NCBI RefSeq assembly: GCF_006965545.2
Contig: NZ_CP041372.2
Span: 2,108,001-2,172,000 of the forward strand
Direction: 5' to 3'
From: Paenalkalicoccus suaedae
GTDB lineage: Bacteria; Bacillota; Bacilli; Bacillales; Salisediminibacteriaceae
DNA: 64,000 nt
Below the pieces are notes generated by a model. It was not told the DNA's origin. It was given only the letters and a program-made list of their open reading frames with translations, and did not search any database. Positions 54,043 through 63,994 of the stretch are shown in pieces. The translations under genes and the position numbers were made by a program. Position 1 is the first letter of the stretch. Every line of letters begins with the position of its first letter.

Positions 54043-54519
54043 CTAATAGGACGTAATAACTGTATTTAAGATAGCATTAAATAAGTTAGTAGTCTCTCCT
54101 GGTGGATAGATGACATATAAGAGCAAATACACGGCAATTCCAGTAGTTGCAGATATAAACCATATAATTGATGTAATTGGCCCTAAACGTCTATGAGACT
54201 TCAACCGGTTTTTATATCCGGTTGTAAGCTGTATAATTCCTAACACTGCGGCAATTGTAGCCATTGTAATATGGAATATTAAAAAGATCGTATAAGGTAA
54301 AACAACACTATCTGGTCCTCCAAACGAGGTGGAGCCGATAAAGAATGTTTTTGACAGGTAAGTAACAAAAAAGATTACAGCTAATACCGCTGCCCAAAAC
54401 ATCACTTTTTTATGAGCTTCTATCTTTCTTTGAGAAACAAGGTACCAACCAATTGCTACAAAAAGGGCGCTTAGCCCAATAAAAACTGTGCTAATAAACG
54501 GTAAGAATGTTGCCATCAT
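54043..54519 (-). CDS. DUF420 (YozB/CtaM-like) membrane protein
   Basis: A 158-residue DUF420 protein with four to five membrane segments and conserved histidines (FHITMATIAAVLG, KSHRRLGPITSIIW). In Staphylococcus aureus the DUF420 protein CtaM is needed for heme A oxidase maturation. It stands where B. subtilis has ctaG, so it may serve cytochrome oxidase assembly. Start set at ATG 54519 (GAGGC upstream); an upstream in-frame extension is hydrophilic and unsupported. Confidence 0.8.
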   Translation of the reverse strand: MMATFLPFISTVFIGLSALFVAIGWYLVSQRKIEAHKKVMFWAAVLAVIFFVTYLSKTFFIGSTSFGGPDSVVLPYTIFLIFHITMATIAAVLGIIQLTTGYKNRLKSHRRLGPITSIIWFISATTGIAVYLLLYVIYPPGETTNLFNAILNTVITSY

Positions 54520-54635
54520 GCTGCCTCGCTTTCTAAAGTAACAAACGATATTTTCCTCCCTCATCATAAGTCCTAGCACTAATGACGGTCAAGGAATAAT
54601 CCATTCGTTCATGAAAGTGTCGAATTTAAGAAAGC

Positions 54636-54668
54636 AAAGACTACTCCAGGATACCCAGAGTAGTCTGT
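54636..54668 (-). terminator. Terminator of the cta operon after ctaF
   Basis: AGACTACTC (54638-54646) pairs with GAGTAGTCT (54658-54666), followed leftward by TTGCTTTC. Lies just after ctaF. Confidence 0.6.
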
Positions 54669-54675
54669 ACGCGCG

Positions 54676-55023
54676 TTAGTATTTGTTAATACCCAGTAGA
54701 AGCATGAGCGTTGCTACAGTAATAGCGGCAACGAACATCCCTGACCAGATCATCGCATTTACCCAACCAGTACCTTTATCCTTCATGTGCATGAAGAAGT
54801 AAAGTTGCATAACGACTTGAACACCTGCAAGCAATAGAATGAATGGAATACCAAAGCTTGATGGAATAATATCTGTCGCAATTGTTAGGAATGCTGTGGA
54901 TGTGATGAAGATCATAAACACGTATGAGACGACCTGAGTACGTGCCTCTTGCTTAAGCTTACGCTCCGTCGCTTTAGAAGCACTGCCCTGTAACGGTGCA
55001 CTTGGATCTAAATGTGTGCTCAT
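54676..55023 (-). CDS. ctaF: Cytochrome c oxidase subunit IV
   Basis: Small subunit of the aa3/caa3-type oxidase, 115 residues, three membrane segments, with the FFMHMKDKGTGW motif typical of bacterial subunit IV. ATG 55023 has GGAGG 8 nt upstream. The stop of ctaE overlaps the ribosome site region. Confidence 0.93.
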   Translation of the reverse strand: MSTHLDPSAPLQGSASKATERKLKQEARTQVVSYVFMIFITSTAFLTIATDIIPSSFGIPFILLLAGVQVVMQLYFFMHMKDKGTGWVNAMIWSGMFVAAITVATLMLLLGINKY

Positions 55024-55027
55024 AAGA

Positions 55028-55648
55028 TCAACCTCCAATTCCTAGTAGATATACAACTGTGAAGATGAATACCCATACGACGTCGATAAAGTGCCAATAT
55101 AAAACAGCCGTATAGAACTTCGGTGCATTTGTTAACGTTAATCCAGTTTTACGATAACGCACGAGTAATGTGATAATCCAAAGAACACCGAACGTTACGT
55201 GTGCTCCGTGCGTTCCAACTAATGTATAGAAGGAAGATGCAAAGGCACTTGTTGTAAAGCCTAGACCTTGGTGGTAATACTCATAGAACTCGTAAACCTC
55301 AAAGCCAAGGAATGTAAGACCTAATAATACAGTAGCCCACATCCACATTAATAAACCTTTATAATTGTTTCTTCTCATATTAATGATCGCGAACACACTC
55401 GTAAGTGAACTCGTTAAAAGGATCATTGTCATGATAAATACTAAGTCAAGGTGGAAAAGATCCGCTCCACCAGGACCGCCTGCAGTACTATTACGCAGAC
55501 CAAGGTACGTACCAAATAAACTTGCAAACAGGACAGTTTCTCCACCAAGGAAGAACCAGAATCCTAAGTACTTATTACGACCTTCCAGCGTCGCTTTTTC
55601 GGGATTCGGTGGAAGGGTATGCTGATCTACAGCTTCATTCGTAGCCAT
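55028..55648 (-). CDS. ctaE: Cytochrome c oxidase subunit III
   Basis: 206-residue subunit III with five membrane segments. Conserved FWFFLGGETVLFASLF near 31-46, the GTHGAHVTFG motif near 145-154 and YWHFIDVVWVFIF near 180-192. Two nt from the ctaD stop. Confidence 0.96.
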   Translation of the reverse strand: MATNEAVDQHTLPPNPEKATLEGRNKYLGFWFFLGGETVLFASLFGTYLGLRNSTAGGPGGADLFHLDLVFIMTMILLTSSLTSVFAIINMRRNNYKGLLMWMWATVLLGLTFLGFEVYEFYEYYHQGLGFTTSAFASSFYTLVGTHGAHVTFGVLWIITLLVRYRKTGLTLTNAPKFYTAVLYWHFIDVVWVFIFTVVYLLGIGG

Positions 55649-55650
55649 TA

Positions 55651-57483
55651 TTAGCGCTCCCCTTTCCCACGTTTGATTTCAGAAACAGGAATATGATATC
55701 CGTGATCTTCTTTAATAGATCGAACGAACATTGCTCCAAACGTGATCAGAAGTCCTATTACAGTAATAACGTGTGTGGAATAAATTAATCCAAAACTCGC
55801 TACTGTTAAACCAAGAGAAATAAAGATAGGTAAAATCGATCCGTTAGGCATGTGGATGTCATCAAGTGGTTCTGCTGCCTTCATCTTACCGTCACCTTCG
55901 TACTTCTCATGCCATAAAGCATCTAATTCACGTACTAATGGCGTTTGAGCAAAGTTGTACTCTGGTACTGGAGATGGAGTTGCCCACTCAAGTGTACGAC
56001 CATCCCATGGATCATCAACGTTATCTGTATTCTTACGAGATACGATTAATGTAATGACAAGGATGATAAATGCTACACCCATCATAAATGCTCCGATAGT
56101 ACTAATTAGGTTCATTTCATTTAATCCTTGACCATCTAGGAAAGATGCAACACGACGTGGCATACCCATTAAGCCTAGGAAATGTTGAACAAAGAATGTT
56201 AAGTGGAAACCAATTAAGAATAACCAGAAGAAGATTTTTCCTAATGTCTCGTCTAAACGATAACCAAACATTTTTGGCCACCAGTAGAACATTCCAGCGA
56301 AGATACCGAATACTACCCCACCAATAATAACGTAGTGGAAGTGAGCTACTACAAAGTACGTATCGTGGAACTGATAGTTAGCAGCACTTGTTGCAAGCAT
56401 AACCCCTGTTACCCCACCCATTGTGAAGGAAGGAATGAATGCTAATGCAAACAGGTTTGCTACTGTAAATTTAATTCGACCACCCCATAGAGTGAGGAGC
56501 CAGTTAAAGATCTTAATACCTGTTGGGACTGCAATTGCCATCGTTGCTACAGCAAAGATTGCGTTTGCTACTGGACCCATACCAACTGTAAACATGTGGT
56601 GAGCCCATACCATGAATCCTAAGAAACCAATGATTAATGTTGCGAAAACCATTGCGGAATAACCGAATAGGCGTTTCTTTGCAAATGTTGCGATGATCTC
56701 AGAGAACATACCGAATGCAGGTAAGATTAAGATATATACCTCAGGGTGTCCAAAGATCCAGAATAAATGCTGCCAGATAACAACGTTACCGCCTGCCGCA
56801 ACATCAAAGAATGCTCCTCCGAAGATGCGATCAAGCATAAGTAGTAAAAGTCCAATTGTTAATGCTGGGAAAGCAAATAGAATAAGCATTGATGTTACGA
56901 ATGTACTCCATGTGAATAGTGGCATACGCATCATACTCATACCAGGGGCACGCATGTTAATAATCGTTACGAGGAAGTTGATCCCCCCGATAAGTGTACC
57001 TGCACCAGACACCTGTAAACCTAATACATAATAGTCTACCCCGTGACCTGGAGAGTCACTCGATAGTGGCACATAAGCTGTCCATGCAGCATCAGGTGCT
57101 CCACCAGTAAACCAACTCACGTTAAGTAGAAGTCCCCCAAAGAGGAATAACCAAAAACCAAGTGAGTTTAAAAATGGGAATGCTACGTCACGCGCTCCAA
57201 TTTGAAGCGGGACGATAAAGTTCATAAAACCAAATAATAGCGGCATGGCAGCTAGGAAGATCATAGTTGTACCATGCATAGTTAATACTTCATTGTATGT
57301 TTGGTAACCTAAAAATGAAAACTCTGGAAACATGAGCTGGATTCGCATTAGGATGGCTTCTAAACCACCTAGTGCAAAGAAGAACAAACCAGCGACCATA
57401 TACATAATACCGATCTTTTTATGGTCAACTGTTGTTAGCCAATCCCAGAGAACACTCTTAGGCTGCGCCTTAGCGTTAGACAC
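55651..57483 (-). CDS. ctaD: Cytochrome c oxidase subunit I
   Basis: Catalytic subunit that reduces oxygen and pumps protons. The 610-residue protein has about 14 membrane segments. Heme and CuB ligands are visible in MHGTTMI (low-spin heme histidine), [16 protein letters not shown] (histidine-tyrosine pair), WAHHMF (CuB histidines) and VAHFHYVI (heme a/a3 histidines). The extended C-terminus fits Bacillus caa3-type oxidase. Confidence 0.98.
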   Translation of the reverse strand: MSNAKAQPKSVLWDWLTTVDHKKIGIMYMVAGLFFFALGGLEAILMRIQLMFPEFSFLGYQTYNEVLTMHGTTMIFLAAMPLLFGFMNFIVPLQIGARDVAFPFLNSLGFWLFLFGGLLLNVSWFTGGAPDAAWTAYVPLSSDSPGHGVDYYVLGLQVSGAGTLIGGINFLVTIINMRAPGMSMMRMPLFTWSTFVTSMLILFAFPALTIGLLLLMLDRIFGGAFFDVAAGGNVVIWQHLFWIFGHPEVYILILPAFGMFSEIIATFAKKRLFGYSAMVFATLIIGFLGFMVWAHHMFTVGMGPVANAIFAVATMAIAVPTGIKIFNWLLTLWGGRIKFTVANLFALAFIPSFTMGGVTGVMLATSAANYQFHDTYFVVAHFHYVIIGGVVFGIFAGMFYWWPKMFGYRLDETLGKIFFWLFLIGFHLTFFVQHFLGLMGMPRRVASFLDGQGLNEMNLISTIGAFMMGVAFIILVITLIVSRKNTDNVDDPWDGRTLEWATPSPVPEYNFAQTPLVRELDALWHEKYEGDGKMKAAEPLDDIHMPNGSILPIFISLGLTVASFGLIYSTHVITVIGLLITFGAMFVRSIKEDHGYHIPVSEIKRGKGER

Positions 57484-57508
57484 GTGAAATTACCTCCTTT
57501 AAGAGCGT

Positions 57509-58558
57509 TTACTCTAGTATTTGTAGTGTATCGATATACTCAATTAAAGAATCTAACTCTTCCTCAGATAAAGTTGATTCATCGAAAGCAGGCATTTCGT
57601 TTCCAGGCTTTAAGCTCTGTGGATCACGGATCCATTCGCGTAGATTTTCATCTGTGTGCTCTAGGAAACCTGCCACAACTTCACGGTCTGCATAGTTTGT
57701 GAAGTTAGGACCAACTGCTCCACCTTCATCACCAATTGCGTGACAAGCAATACAGTTAGCTTCAAAGATTTGACGTCCTTCAACAGCTACTTCACCTTGT
57801 GGCTCCGTAAATTCAGCTGGAGGTGCCGCCATCGTATCAGCCCAAGTTGTAAATGTAGACTGATCTACTGCAATTACTTTAAAGTCCATTAACCAGTGGG
57901 AAGGTCCACAAATTTCTGTACATTTACCGAAGAAAACTCCTTCTTCAGGTGCTTCAAACCAAAGGTCGTTTGTAATACCTGGTACGTTATCTTGCTTACC
58001 AACTAGTGCGGGGATCCAGAAGGAGTGAATAACGTCGCTCGCTTCAAGTTCCACAATAATTCGTGTATCTGTTGGAATGTACATTTCTTGCCCAGCATTA
58101 ATTTCTAACTCTGGGTACTCAAATTCCCACCAGAATTGGTGAGCAGTTGCTCGAATTGTTACATAATCTTCTCCTGGAACTGGCTCCACGCCATCTTCAT
58201 CTGCTTCAGGAATACTCGTCTCAGCAAGTGTAAACGTATCCATGACGTTCGGTACTGCAAGCATTAATAGAAGAAGGATTGGAATAGTTGTCCAGATAAA
58301 TTCCAGTGTTCTGTTACCATGAACCTGTTTTGGAATGTGTGTGTCGCCTGGACGCTCTCTAAATTTAATAAGAACGAACAAGTACACAGCAAATACAACC
58401 ACAATAACAAGAATCATGATGTACAAGCTTAACTGAATTAATGATAATTGCATGTCAGCTACAGGACCCTGCGGGTCAAGTGCGGAAAGATTTTCCACTC
58501 CGCATCCTGCTAACAGCAATATGAACGAAAATGGAAGTAGTCGCCATAAGTGCTTCAT
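57509..58558 (-). CDS. ctaC: Cytochrome c oxidase subunit II with fused cytochrome c
   Basis: Electron-entry subunit of 349 residues. Lipoprotein signal with LLLAGC (lipidated cysteine about 19), two membrane helices, a CuA domain with CTEICGPSHWLMDF, and a C-terminal cytochrome c domain with heme motif CIACH near residue 270 and a methionine ligand in GNEMPAF. This makes the enzyme a caa3-type oxidase. Many acidic residues in the outer domain. Confidence 0.97.
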   Translation of the reverse strand: MKHLWRLLPFSFILLLAGCGVENLSALDPQGPVADMQLSLIQLSLYIMILVIVVVFAVYLFVLIKFRERPGDTHIPKQVHGNRTLEFIWTTIPILLLLMLAVPNVMDTFTLAETSIPEADEDGVEPVPGEDYVTIRATAHQFWWEFEYPELEINAGQEMYIPTDTRIIVELEASDVIHSFWIPALVGKQDNVPGITNDLWFEAPEEGVFFGKCTEICGPSHWLMDFKVIAVDQSTFTTWADTMAAPPAEFTEPQGEVAVEGRQIFEANCIACHAIGDEGGAVGPNFTNYADREVVAGFLEHTDENLREWIRDPQSLKPGNEMPAFDESTLSEEELDSLIEYIDTLQILE

Positions 58559-58590
58559 CTCGTTATAAACCCCTCTTTCTCTCTAACTTT

Positions 58591-59520
58591 TTAGAACATG
58601 TGTACAATAACCATTAGGACAAACATGATCGTTAAATAGTTGATGGAATAAACAAACATACCCGTCGCCCATTCAAGGTCGTCTTTTTTACGATAGCCAA
58701 CTAGCCCGAGCGCTAACCAGCCTCCGCCGAGTAAAACAGCAGCTACTGTATAAATCATACCAAAGTTAGCCACAAGTAGTGATACTGGAATTAATGCAAT
58801 GATGTACCAGATAATTTGACGCTTTGTAAGTGCAAAGCCTGCTACTACTGGCAGCATCGGAATTCCAGCTGCTTTATATTCATCTGACCGTCTCATTGCT
58901 AATGCAAGGAAATGAGGCGGTTGCCAAATAAACATAATTAAAAACATCGACCAAGCATATGGATGAAGGCCCGGATCAATTGCTGCCCAACCAATTAATG
59001 GTGGAACTGCTCCGGCGAAACTTCCTACAATTGTGTTCAACGTTGTTGTACGCTTTGTCCACATCGTGTATAAAACCACATATATGAGGAGACCGATCAC
59101 GCCTATTAATGCAGCCATTAAGGATGCCGCTGCTAATAGAGCCGTACCTGCTAAAGAAATGGCAAGTCCGTATGCGAGAGTTTGACGACCGGATAATTTA
59201 CCAGTAACCGTCGGTCTTTCTTTCGTTCTCTCCATTAAATGGTCAATATCACGATCTACAAAGTTATTTAACGCACAGCCCCCTGCAATAATAAAGGCTG
59301 ATCCTACCAAGGTAAGTAAAGCAGTCAACGCATTGTCTAGAAGCGTCGAACCAGTATAATAAATCGCTAAGTATAAACCTGCAAACGTAGTAATCAAATT
59401 GGACATGACAATACCAGTTTTAGAGATTGCTACGTAATCTCGCCAATTCACCGAACTATGCTCTGTTTCGTGAACATTGCTTACTGTATCCGCTGAAGAC
59501 ATTGTGCTCAGTTTACTCAT
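58591..59520 (-). CDS. ctaB: Protoheme IX farnesyltransferase (heme O synthase)
   Basis: Integral membrane prenyltransferase turning heme B into heme O. ATG 59520 (309 residues) is used because the upstream GTG (59529) lies in the GGGGGTG ribosome site. Contains the UbiA-type motif [19 protein letters not shown] (about 92-110) and [12 protein letters not shown]. About nine membrane segments. First gene of the leftward cta operon. Confidence 0.96.
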   Translation of the reverse strand: MSKLSTMSSADTVSNVHETEHSSVNWRDYVAISKTGIVMSNLITTFAGLYLAIYYTGSTLLDNALTALLTLVGSAFIIAGGCALNNFVDRDIDHLMERTKERPTVTGKLSGRQTLAYGLAISLAGTALLAAASLMAALIGVIGLLIYVVLYTMWTKRTTTLNTIVGSFAGAVPPLIGWAAIDPGLHPYAWSMFLIMFIWQPPHFLALAMRRSDEYKAAGIPMLPVVAGFALTKRQIIWYIIALIPVSLLVANFGMIYTVAAVLLGGGWLALGLVGYRKKDDLEWATGMFVYSINYLTIMFVLMVIVHMF

Positions 59521-59583
59521 TTCGTTCACCCCCTAATCTAACTATCAATTACATTATCTTTGATTCACTGAATCATTATTTCT

Positions 59584-59597
59584 TGAAAACGACAACA
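59584..59597. promoter_or_regulatory. Candidate cre site (CcpA box) in the ctaB leader
   Basis: TGAAAACGACAACA matches the cre consensus TGWAARCGNTNWCA at all defined positions but one. It lies between the ctaB promoter candidate and the gene. B. subtilis ctaB-F is catabolite-repressed, so the role is plausible. Confidence 0.4.
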
Positions 59598-59643
59598 ACT
59601 GTCGTCTCAAGCGAAAAGACAATGGTTTGCACCGTTCATTCAC

Positions 59644-59672
59644 ATTATAAAGGAAGACTGCTGTATTTTCAC
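59644..59672 (-). promoter_or_regulatory. Promoter of ctaB operon
   Basis: Leftward GTGAAA (59667-59672), 17 bp, perfect TATAAT (59644-59649), about 120 bp before ctaB. Confidence 0.5.
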
Positions 59673-59801
59673 CACATTTTTTCAGGTTCCTTTTTACGTC
59701 ACATATGTTTGTGACAATTATGTGAAATTGAATTATTCTTTCTCAGATTGATTTATATTAATTGTAGGATAGCTAAAAACAGCTCTCCAATAGACCTCAC
59801 G

Positions 59802-59830
59802 TTGACAAGTGACCTTGTCATCTCTACACT
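59802..59830 (+). promoter_or_regulatory. Promoter of ctaA with overlapping palindrome
   Basis: TTGACA (59802-59807), 17 bp, TACACT (59825-59830). The palindrome TGACAAG-TGAC-CTTGTCA (59803-59820) covers the -35 and most of the spacer, a classic place for a repressor. The rest of the 59521-59913 gap contains an A/T-rich leader and no gene. Confidence 0.65.
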
Positions 59831-59913
59831 ATTGACGATATGTTTCTTTTTTATACAGAAGCGCCATTTGTTATTCTAATATATTTTTATTCATATAGAA
59901 AGCCGGTGAACAC

Positions 59914-60813
59914 ATGCATCGATCGTTAAAAATGTTTGGCATTCTGACAACACTTGGAATGCTTTTAGTCATCATTCAAGGAGCACTAGTAACACAAACA
60001 GGATCTGGAGACGCCTGCGGACCTGAATGGCCCCTTTGCTTAGGCCAAGTAATCCCAGAAAATCCAGCAATAGAAACAATGATAGAATATACACATAGAG
60101 TCGTCTCCGCAGTTCTAGGTCTCATGGTTATCGGCCTTGCGGTTTGGTCCTGGAGAAAGATCGGTCATTTAAGAGAAACAAAACTATTTTCTATTTTGGC
60201 CGTTATCTTTATTGTTTTTCAAGGACTTCTTGGAGCAGCTGCAGTAGTTTGGGGGCAATCTGATGCCGTCATGGCGTTACACTTTGGATTCTCTCTTATC
60301 TCTTTTGCATCCGTGTTACTCTTAACGTTACTAGCTTTTGAAGATGGAAAACCTGCGAAGCTCACGAAGCCATTTATTAAAAAAAGGGTTCGCAGATATA
60401 TTTATTTCGTAGTCGCGTTCATTTATTTTGTCGTTTATACAGGTGCTTATGTAAAACATACGAATTCTGGCGGTGCCTGCGCAGGCTGGCCTTTATGTAA
60501 CGGAGAATTAATTCCTACTCTGACTGGTCCCGCTGCCATTCAGTTCGGTCATAGAGTAGTAGCTGGATTACTATTCTTTATTGTATTGGGGTTATTTATT
60601 CAACTGTTAAAGCACCATAGAGACAATAAACCATTATTTTTAAGTGGTCTTTTAACATTTATTTTTATTAGTGCACAGGTCACTAGTGGAGCCATTATTA
60701 TTTTCTCAGGTTTTAATCTTAATGCGACAATTGCACACGCATTTATCGTTAGTCTATTGTTTGGATCTGCGTGCTATACAGCTCTGATAGCGTCACGATC
60801 GGACGCAAAGTAA
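59914..60813 (+). CDS. ctaA: Heme A synthase
   Basis: Membrane enzyme converting heme O to heme A. The 299-residue protein has eight membrane segments in two homologous halves, with heme-ligand histidines in YTHRVVSAV (about 60) and FGHRVVAG (about 212), and cysteine pairs in GDACGPEWPLC and GGACAGWPLC. Divergent from ctaB, as in B. subtilis. Confidence 0.97.
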   Translation: MHRSLKMFGILTTLGMLLVIIQGALVTQTGSGDACGPEWPLCLGQVIPENPAIETMIEYTHRVVSAVLGLMVIGLAVWSWRKIGHLRETKLFSILAVIFIVFQGLLGAAAVVWGQSDAVMALHFGFSLISFASVLLLTLLAFEDGKPAKLTKPFIKKRVRRYIYFVVAFIYFVVYTGAYVKHTNSGGACAGWPLCNGELIPTLTGPAAIQFGHRVVAGLLFFIVLGLFIQLLKHHRDNKPLFLSGLLTFIFISAQVTSGAIIIFSGFNLNATIAHAFIVSLLFGSACYTALIASRSDAK

Positions 60814-60842
60814 AAAAAACTGCCCCAAGGGGCAGTTTTTTA
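60813..60842. terminator. Bidirectional terminator between ctaA and dps
   Basis: AAAAACTGCCCC (60815-60826) pairs with GGGGCAGTTTTT (60829-60840), loop AA. Serves both convergent genes. Confidence 0.88.
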
Positions 60843-61286
60843 TTCTCCAACGAACGCTCGAAGCATCCAACGATGTTTTTCAACAGATTGACGAATAGCA
60901 ATTAGCATATCAGCTGTTGCTTCGTCATCCGCATCATCTTCTAACGTCTCTATATCTCTTTTAAGTTCATCCGAGATAGTGGTGAAATCATCGATTAATG
61001 CATGCACCATCTCATCTGATGTTTTTTCTCCATCAGCTTCTTCTATTGTCGCGATTTCTAAATATTGTTTCATCGTTGCCGCTGGTCGACCTTTAAGTGC
61101 TAATAATCGCTCTGCTAATTCATCAATATGCTCAGCAGATTCGTTATAGAGCTCCTCAAATTTCTCGTGAAGGGTAAAGAAATGATGACCTTTTACATTC
61201 CAGTGATAATTGTGCAACTTAACAAACATAATATTCCAATTCGAAACGTGTCTGTTAAGAATTTCAGAAGTTTGTTTATGTGCCAT
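60840..61286 (-). CDS. dps: Dps-family ferritin-like protein
   Basis: Iron-storing, DNA-protecting mini-ferritin. ATG 61286 (148 residues) follows AAGGAG; an ATG 9 nt earlier sits in the ribosome site. The ferroxidase ligands are in LHNYHWNVKG and AEHIDELAERLL, and the family motif KGRPAATMKQYLE is present. It occupies the place of pycA/ftsW in the B. subtilis ctaA-ylaN interval. Confidence 0.92.
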   Translation of the reverse strand: MAHKQTSEILNRHVSNWNIMFVKLHNYHWNVKGHHFFTLHEKFEELYNESAEHIDELAERLLALKGRPAATMKQYLEIATIEEADGEKTSDEMVHALIDDFTTISDELKRDIETLEDDADDEATADMLIAIRQSVEKHRWMLRAFVGE

Positions 61287-61381
61287 ATGAATCATCTCCT
61301 TAAACTATTCATCTTCCTACACCAATCACTATTTCCCTGTTTTCATGCTAATAAACATTTTTCTCTTGTAATCGTGACAAA

Positions 61382-61430
61382 AATAAAAAGCCAGTCCATT
61401 TTTGAAACGGACCAACTTTTCCTTTAGAGA
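61382..61430 (-). terminator. Terminator after ylaN
   Basis: A 13-pair stem with several G-U pairs (61390 to 61429) is followed leftward by TTTTTATTTTT. Just beyond the ylaN stop. Confidence 0.7.
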
Positions 61431-61442
61431 ACGTAAACAATC

Positions 61443-61739
61443 TCACCCATTTGCTTCCTTCGCTCTCATTGTTGCATCATGTAACGCAGATAGTCTACGT
61501 TCTAGCTCATTTAGAATAAGCTTCCCATCATCCTCTGAGACAAGCTTGAGTCGAATAGCAAAATCTATCTCTCGTGATAAACCGAACATTTGAGTATCTA
61601 AAACCTCTTCATAAAGCGGGCATTGTGGCATAGTCAAATTCGTCATTTGAACTTCGATTAGCTTTACGATCTTATTCGCATCCTCTTTAAGAAGGGCATA
61701 AGCTTTTTCACTTTGTTCGGATAGGGTTTCAATTGACAT
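61443..61739 (-). CDS. ylaN: YlaN (DUF1507) iron-responsive Fur-associated protein
   Basis: A 98-residue helical protein of the YlaN/DUF1507 family ([30 protein letters not shown] core). In B. subtilis and S. aureus YlaN binds iron and relieves repression by Fur. Start ATG with a GGAGGG site. Proximity to dps makes an iron-homeostasis neighbourhood. Confidence 0.92.
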   Translation of the reverse strand: MSIETLSEQSEKAYALLKEDANKIVKLIEVQMTNLTMPQCPLYEEVLDTQMFGLSREIDFAIRLKLVSEDDGKLILNELERRLSALHDATMRAKEANG

Positions 61740-61887
61740 GTGAATCCCTCCTGCTTCTTAACGTGTAGGCACCAAACGAATGATGCGCTCTGTCATTATC
61801 TTATCTTTTATGCAACAAAATTGCAACAAATGTCTGTCTACTAGTAAGATAATATCGTATACTAGCCATTGAAAGGGTGTGCATAAA

Positions 61888-62373
61888 ATGATGGTTTCGA
61901 TTAAAGGTCAAGTTAAGTACCCTGTGTATATTGATCCAGGTACATTAATATTTGATGAACGACGTGTCGACATGGCTACCATTTTCGATGAGAAAGCGGA
62001 ATCTCCTTCAGATAAAGAATATAGACAGCTTGGAGCCGCATTTGATAGTCAACGTAAGGAAGGTGCAATGCCTCAATCCAACCAGAATATTGTTTCTGTT
62101 AGTAGAAGAGATCTTAAAGAAAAGTCTTATGGAATCTCTATCGCTCCGTTTATTCAAAATGCTTCGCCTCTAGAGGAAGCCACAATGGTAAAGCTACTTC
62201 TTACAGAGCAACAAGAAGAAAGCTTACCTCTAGATGTTGTTAACAACGGGTTTATAAAATTCTCCGAAAAGGGATCGCCTCTTAAAGACGATGGACCCTT
62301 CCACTTTTATTTTGGTGACGGATCGAATAAAGATGCTCCTATTGTAAATGTAACCGGCTTTGAAATTGTATAA
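61888..62373 (+). CDS. ylaL: YlaL-like protein of unknown function
   Basis: A 161-residue protein beginning MMVSIKGQVKYPVYIDPGTL (ATG 61888, with AAAGGG upstream; a GTG three codons earlier is less likely). No signal peptide or membrane segment. Position between phoH and ylaN fits B. subtilis ylaL. Function unknown. Confidence 0.75.
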   Translation: MMVSIKGQVKYPVYIDPGTLIFDERRVDMATIFDEKAESPSDKEYRQLGAAFDSQRKEGAMPQSNQNIVSVSRRDLKEKSYGISIAPFIQNASPLEEATMVKLLLTEQQEESLPLDVVNNGFIKFSEKGSPLKDDGPFHFYFGDGSNKDAPIVNVTGFEIV

Positions 62374-62381
62374 GATTACAT

Positions 62382-62414
62382 AAAAAAACAGGAGCCGGTG
62401 GCTCCTGTTTTTTT
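62382..62414. terminator. Bidirectional terminator between ylaL and phoH
   Basis: AAAACAGGAGCC (62385-62396) pairs with GGCTCCTGTTTT (62400-62411). Convergent genes share it. Confidence 0.88.
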
Positions 62415-63726
62415 ATAAAAGATCAGCAGCCAATTGAGCTAAGCCAGATCGTTCTCCTTTTTCAAGCTTCATGTGTCCAGAAATATCTAAGTGCTTCATT
62501 CGTTCCGTTACATATGATAACCCGTTAGTATATTCATCTAAATACGGGTGGTCAATTTGCTTCGGATCTCCCATCAGCACAATTTTACTATTTTCACCCA
62601 CTCGAGTGATGATCGTTTTTACTTCATGCTTCGTTAAGTTTTGCGCTTCATCAATAATGATAAATTGATCCGGGATGCTTCGACCTCTTATATACGTTAA
62701 AGCTTCCACTTGAATCGAATTCATACCTGCTAAAATATCATCTAATTCGCCTGCCCGATTCGTGTTAAATAAAAATTCTAGATTATCATAAATTGGTTGC
62801 ATCCACGGACGAAGCTTTTCTTCCTTTTCGCCCGGAAGATACCCAAGATCTTTCCCCATCGGAACGACTGGTCGTGCTACTAACAACTTTTTATAGTGCC
62901 CCAAATCTTCCGTTAAATATAATCCTGCTGCTAACGAAAGTAAGGTTTTGCCCGTCCCAGCCTTTCCTACTAACGTTACTAAAGGAATATCCTCTCTCGT
63001 GAGAAGCTCTAACGCCATTCTCTGTTGAACATTGCGAGGACGAATTCCCCAAACACCTTCCGTATCACTGTGAAACAGCTTAATTGATGCTCCCTTCGCA
63101 TCGGTCATTGCAATGGCAGAACGGGATCCACTTGAAGCATCTTTAAACACGTAAAAATGATTCGGATGAGTTGGAGTAAGACCTGCTTCTTTAAACGTCA
63201 GCATTCTCTCTTTATAAAGTTTATCCATTAAATCTGCGTCAAGCCATTCTTCCTGGTAGCCTTTATATATATGATCGTACTGTGGAACACGATCAGTTAA
63301 ATAATCTTCTGAATGAATTCCAAACGCATCTGCCTTAATTCGGAGTAAAGCATCTTTACTAACGATAATAACAGCTTGTTTAGATTGTTCTATAATATTT
63401 AACGTGATAGCCAAAATACGATTATCATTCGACGGTTCGAGTTGCTGTGCTGCTAACTTGTCAAAAGAACGATGATTCAATTCAACGGTTAACGTTCCAT
63501 GATTAGGAAGCTCCACTCCTTTATGCAGAGGACCCTCCGTTCTTAGTTGGTCAAGTAAACGAGCTACTTCTCTTGCATTTCGGCCGATCTCATCCATATA
63601 TCGTTTTTTTGCATCTAATTCCTCTAAAACAACCGCTGGAATAATAACGTGATTATCTTCAAAAGCAAAGATTGATAGAGGATCGTGTAAAAGAACATTC
63701 GTGTCTAAGATATACGTTTTTTTCAC
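62413..63726 (-). CDS. phoH: PIN-PhoH fusion protein (YlaK)
   Basis: A 437-residue PhoH2-type protein: N-terminal PIN RNase domain (about 1-140, acidic residues in DTNVLLHDP and D82-type positions) fused to a PhoH helicase-like ATPase domain (about 235-437) with Walker A GKAGTGKTLL and Walker B FIIIDEAQN. Members unwind and cleave RNA. Complete. Confidence 0.93.
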   Translation of the reverse strand: MKKTYILDTNVLLHDPLSIFAFEDNHVIIPAVVLEELDAKKRYMDEIGRNAREVARLLDQLRTEGPLHKGVELPNHGTLTVELNHRSFDKLAAQQLEPSNDNRILAITLNIIEQSKQAVIIVSKDALLRIKADAFGIHSEDYLTDRVPQYDHIYKGYQEEWLDADLMDKLYKERMLTFKEAGLTPTHPNHFYVFKDASSGSRSAIAMTDAKGASIKLFHSDTEGVWGIRPRNVQQRMALELLTREDIPLVTLVGKAGTGKTLLSLAAGLYLTEDLGHYKKLLVARPVVPMGKDLGYLPGEKEEKLRPWMQPIYDNLEFLFNTNRAGELDDILAGMNSIQVEALTYIRGRSIPDQFIIIDEAQNLTKHEVKTIITRVGENSKIVLMGDPKQIDHPYLDEYTNGLSYVTERMKHLDISGHMKLEKGERSGLAQLAADLL

Positions 63727-63773
63727 AGATCAGACCTCCTGAATGATTCAGCATGACAAACTGGTAAGACGAC

Positions 63774-63805
63774 AAAAAGCGGCGCTACTGATATAGTAAC
63801 ACCGC
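63774..63805 (-). terminator. Terminator downstream of the edge gene
   Basis: GCGGCGCTACT (63779-63789) pairs with AGTAACACCGC (63795-63805) with G-U pairs; leftward TTTTTGTCG follows. Confidence 0.75.
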
Positions 63806-63811
63806 CTCCCT

Positions 63812-63994
63812 TCACTGTTTTAGTGCGTGCATAACTTGCTTATCAAGTTTTTCAGCGGCTTCTAAATCGTATGTTTTTTCAAACTTAGGCTCAGAAGTTA
63901 GTCTTGCCCCATAAAACATGACGTCTCTCACTTCACTCACTGTAAGCTCTACCATACCTAATCGAAGTGAAACATTTTCCATACTGTCTTTCAT
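63812..63994 (-). CDS. Small hypothetical protein at the right edge
   Basis: A 60-residue reading frame, MKDSMENVSLRLGMVELTV and onward, charged with no membrane segment. It is followed by a good terminator, which supports a real gene. No upstream stop is visible before coordinate 64000, so the true start may lie outside the window. Family not recognised. Confidence 0.55.
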   Translation of the reverse strand: MKDSMENVSLRLGMVELTVSEVRDVMFYGARLTSEPKFEKTYDLEAAEKLDKQVMHALKQ

